The notes beneath the pieces are model-generated. The model saw only the letters and a list, made by a program, of their open reading frames with translations. It was not told where the DNA came from and ran no database searches. Below, one piece after another: positions 11,627 to 13,448 of a DNA stretch of 13,448 bases. Made by a program: the position numbers and the translations under genes. Source of the stretch: JACPAB01 sp964366725 (lineage in GTDB: Bacteria > Patescibacteriota > Minisyncoccia > 2-02-FULL-40-12 > GWA2-44-9); the NCBI GenBank assembly GCA_964366725.1, contig CAYIUL010000012.1, forward strand, positions 1 through 13,448, written 5' to 3'. Position 1 is the first letter of the stretch. The number at the start of each line of letters is the position of its first letter.

Positions 11627-12226
11627 TTATAAACCAAGTTTGTTGATTATTTTTTCATGGGGGCCTTCCAGCATGACGCGGACGAACCTGTCGAACATCC
11701 CATAGCGGTATTCAAATTCCTCCTTGTCCATAATGCTCAAACGTATCTCTCTGCCCACCTCCGCCTCCAGCGCCTTGAGAAAAGACCTTAATCTTTCTTT
11801 GCTTATATCGTCACCGACGACAAAAAGGTCGGCAACTGAATTTTCATAAGCGGCAGCGCCGTTCTCGCTGCTCAAGAATATCCCCGACAAAAGCGCCAGC
11901 TTGACCCTTCCTAACTTGTGAATGCGCCTGACCAACCGGTTCTTTTCCGCCGGAGAGGACTTCATGATAAGGCCTTTGAGTTCCTGAAAGAACTCGAAAT
12001 TTGAGTTAAGCGCGTATCTTTGCGCGCCGTTCCTTTTTACAAGTTTGATCTGGCCAAGAAGCTGTATTTCTTTCCTGGTGGCAAGGGGCTGCTCTTGCAT
12101 CCTCTTCGACAGTTCGGAAATGGAAAAATCGTTCGGATAATTCCTGAACAAAAACTTCAGGACTTTCACCCTTATCCTTGAACCGAACAGCGTATCGAGA
12201 AGGTCTTTGGACTTATTCATTGACAT
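11627..12226 (-). CDS. Winged-helix regulator with degenerate nucleotidyltransferase-like domain
   Basis: 199 aa. Residues about 10-75 form a winged helix-turn-helix (LFGSRIRVKVLKFLFRNY, then FSISELSKRMQEQPLATRKEIQLL and a wing around KRNGAQRYALN). A basic helical segment follows (95-110). Residues 108-199 resemble a minimal MNT-type nucleotidyltransferase core (KLALLSGIF...VADLFVVGDDI, 109-141) but lack the GS-x10-DxD catalytic residues, so this half is probably a binding module. It ends FDRFVRVMLEGPHEKIINKL, a tail I associate with an uncharacterised family frequent in Parcubacteria. Likely a DNA-binding regulator; target unknown. TATAAT lies 8 nt before the ATG with no Shine-Dalgarno, pointing to a leaderless mRNA. 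A second in-frame ATG is at 12220. tRNA-Val follows in the same direction. Confidence 0.75.
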   Translation of the reverse strand: MSMNKSKDLLDTLFGSRIRVKVLKFLFRNYPNDFSISELSKRMQEQPLATRKEIQLLGQIKLVKRNGAQRYALNSNFEFFQELKGLIMKSSPAEKNRLVRRIHKLGRVKLALLSGIFLSSENGAAAYENSVADLFVVGDDISKERLRSFLKALEAEVGREIRLSIMDKEEFEYRYGMFDRFVRVMLEGPHEKIINKLGL

Positions 12227-12234
12227 ATAGAAAG

Positions 12235-12240
12235 ATTATA
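12235..12240 (-). promoter_or_regulatory. -10 element of the winged-helix gene (leaderless?)
   Basis: Consensus TATAAT on the - strand, 8 nt before the ATG at 12226; no convincing -35. A start at the normal distance leaves a leader of only 1-2 nt. The opposite-strand gene starts at 12294, so both divergent starts share this 67-nt gap; on the + strand I see only weak promoter matches. Confidence 0.5.
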
Positions 12241-12293
12241 AACTACAATTATTGAGTAATAGTTTACCCAAACATCTCTAACTTATCAATCCC

Positions 12294-13448
12294 ATGGAGC
12301 GAATTTATCTCAAACCCACCTGTCAGGAAATACTACACAAAGATAACGGCCTGCCCGCCGGTCAGGCAGGCAAAGAGGGCCATCTCGATCTTTTCGCGTA
12401 TGACTACGAAACCGACGAAGCCAAAAGAAAGCTCGGCAATCTTTACCTGGTCGGAAACGTTTCCCCCTCCGGGGGATCTCCCGAAGGGAGACAGGATAAC
12501 CATCCCATCGAAAATGACGTCGCATACATAACCAACCTCGTTGCCTCTTTGGCAAAAAGGGAGTATTACGCCAATCCGGACCTGGCCCCGAAAGAGGCCT
12601 TCTCTCTTGCCCTGAAAAAAGTGAACGACGTTGTCGGGGAATTCTTCACCAATAAGGACATAGGGATCAACATCGGTATTTTTGCCATAGCCGGCGAACA
12701 GATAAACATCTCCAAGCTCGGCAAGTTTAAAATAATCCTTTCCCGCGAGGATAAGAACATAGATATCCTGAACAATGTCGACCTGTTCACTAAGGAACGC
12801 GTCCAGGAAAAAGAATTTTCCCATGTCGTATCGGGTAAGGTCGCGGAAGGAGATAAGATACTCGCCTACTATCCGGGCCGGCTTATAACCGCAAGAGAAA
12901 GATATCTCAAGGAATATTTATTGAAACTGACAGGTAGCCAGTTCCTTGAAAAGATCGACTCCATCAAGCACGAAAGGCCCGATTTTTCCTGCGCCGCCCT
13001 TTATATAGATCTGGCCAAAGCCAAAACAATGACCGTAGCCCCGAAGGCAAAAGCGGTTCCGGCGCCTTCGCCGGTTGGCGGACTGGAACCGGTGGTGGAG
13101 GAACCAAAATATAAGCCGGTCAAGAGTTCAAAAAGCGAGGAGATGGAGGAGACGGAAATACCAGAAGCCGATATGCCGCGCATAATCCGGACAGAATTTT
13201 CTTTAGGAAAGAAACAGAACCCCATCCAGTCCGCTTTTAACAAAGTCAGGCCGTTCATGCCCCGGCTCAAGAACAGAGCGGTTCTCTTTGTTACCCTGTT
13301 GGGAATAATCATCGCCTCCGCCTTGGTTGTAAAATCATTATTCATTTTGAGCCCGGGCGAAAGGCAGGCCGCAACCGCGATCGAAGAAGCCCGGGAGTCC
13401 CTCAAGCTCGCCAGGACCAAGATAAGCCAGAACGACATCCTCGGCGCC
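12294..13448 (+). CDS. PP2C-like domain protein with transmembrane anchor (3' end outside window)
   Basis: Open from the ATG at 12294 to the last base (385 codons, no stop). Residues about 30-240 show the fold pattern of a PP2C/SpoIIE-type phosphatase domain: LYLVGNV, a helix DVAYITNLVASLAKREYYANP, ALKKVNDVVGEFF, then strands INIGIFAIAGEQINISKLGKFKII and FSHVVSGKVAEGDKILAYY. The acidic metal-binding residues of active PP2C enzymes are not evident, so it may be a pseudophosphatase. A Pro/Lys/Glu-rich linker (about 243-325) leads to one transmembrane helix (about 329-351), followed by a coiled-coil-like segment at the edge; more domains probably follow outside the membrane. No Shine-Dalgarno precedes the ATG. 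The frame contains several palindromic insertions (residues 19-27, 57-66 and 254-266). I associate this architecture with uncharacterised CPR proteins; function is unknown. Confidence 0.8.
   Translation, partial: MERIYLKPTCQEILHKDNGLPAGQAGKEGHLDLFAYDYETDEAKRKLGNLYLVGNVSPSGGSPEGRQDNHPIENDVAYITNLVASLAKREYYANPDLAPKEAFSLALKKVNDVVGEFFTNKDIGINIGIFAIAGEQINISKLGKFKIILSREDKNIDILNNVDLFTKERVQEKEFSHVVSGKVAEGDKILAYYPGRLITARERYLKEYLLKLTGSQFLEKIDSIKHERPDFSCAALYIDLAKAKTMTVAPKAKAVPAPSPVGGLEPVVEEPKYKPVKSSKSEEMEETEIPEADMPRIIRTEFSLGKKQNPIQSAFNKVRPFMPRLKNRAVLFVTLLGIIIASALVVKSLFILSPGERQAATAIEEARESLKLARTKISQNDILGA
12349..12371. repeat. Palindromic insertion near the start of the PP2C-like gene
   Basis: GCCTGCC / GGCAGGC arms (12349-12355 with 12365-12371) around a 9-nt centre CGCCGGTCA. 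It encodes GLPAGQAG, a Gly/Ala/Pro stretch that interrupts an otherwise charged N-terminal sequence. Confidence 0.7.
12462..12491. repeat. Back-to-back palindromes inserted in the PP2C-like gene
   Basis: Two abutting 15-nt hairpins: TCCCCC-TCC-GGGGGA (12462-12476) and TCTCCC-GAA-GGGAGA (12477-12491), each with a 6-bp stem and 3-nt loop. Together they are exactly 10 codons in phase (SPSGGSPEGR, residues 57-66), lying in a loop between a beta strand and a helix. Same architecture as the ftsI element. Confidence 0.85.
13054..13091. repeat. Nested palindrome in the linker of the PP2C-like gene
   Basis: Outer arms CGGTTCC / GGAACCG (13054-13060 with 13085-13091) enclose an inner hairpin CCGGCG-CCTT-CGCCGG (13059-13074). 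It encodes a Pro/Ala/Gly stretch (VPAPSPVGGLEP) in the disordered linker before the membrane helix. Confidence 0.55.

Noticed and set aside
12310..13438. - strand frames under the last gene (12310-12555, 12333-12824, 13001-13438)
   Set aside because: They are antisense to a continuous 385-codon + strand frame with sensible domain structure; no start signals or recognisable products.
1..13448. Recoding of TGA (UGA = Gly) as in some CPR groups
   Set aside because: cysS, rsmH and the 65-aa gene end sensibly at TGA and no conserved gene contains an in-frame TGA.

Overview
This 13.4-kb window looks like chromosome from a Candidate Phyla Radiation (Patescibacteria, probably Parcubacteria-like) bacterium. 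The evidence is a set of lineage-typical versions of genes: a MurF without its first domain, a winged-helix protein with a degenerate nucleotidyltransferase-like domain, a PP2C-like membrane protein, tRNA genes without encoded CCA, very tight gene packing, and short G+C-rich palindromes inside reading frames. TGA is used as a stop and no in-frame TGA is seen, so the genetic code is standard (not the UGA=Gly code of Gracilibacteria/Absconditabacteria). The lineage call rests on remembered family features, not on a search.

Layout, left to right. (1) 1-2861, + strand: 3' part of cysS, then dnaB and recR (3 nt apart). (2) 2862-4239: a bidirectional terminator, then on the - strand rplU and a two-gene cassette (a 65-aa protein with a GTGA overlap into a secreted, beta-barrel-like 187-aa protein). 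(3) 4240-5518, - strand: a saccharopine-dehydrogenase-family enzyme and tRNA-Glu(CTC). (4) 5561-6034, + strand: a consensus promoter driving two tiny membrane proteins (51 and 70 aa), closed by a strong terminator. (5) 10645 down to 6038, - strand: a shortened division/cell-wall (dcw) operon mraZ-rsmH-ftsL-ftsI-murF with a clear promoter/MraZ-box region. (6) 10795-11536, - strand: a monocistronic guanylate-kinase-family gene with its own promoter and terminator. (7) 11549-12226, - strand: tRNA-Val(CAC) and the winged-helix protein. (8) 12294-end, + strand: a long gene, still open at the window edge, for a PP2C-like domain plus a transmembrane anchor.

The core genes serve translation (cysS, rplU, rsmH, two tRNAs), replication and repair (dnaB, recR) and division/peptidoglycan (mraZ to murF). 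Many of them lack a clear Shine-Dalgarno sequence or are translationally coupled. The two small-protein cassettes and the kinase gene instead have good promoters, good Shine-Dalgarno sequences and their own terminators, and the 187-aa gene is visibly G+C-rich; they look like accessory units placed between core operons.

The most interesting signals are: back-to-back 15-16-nt hairpin palindromes inserted in frame in ftsI and in the PP2C-like gene; an outer-membrane-protein-like product in a lineage thought to have no outer membrane; DnaA-box-like sequences interleaved with MraZ boxes before mraZ; and a guanylate-kinase-family enzyme whose guanine-recognition residue appears replaced. No CRISPR array, insertion sequence, rRNA or phage module was seen, and no stretch over 300 bases lacks a gene.
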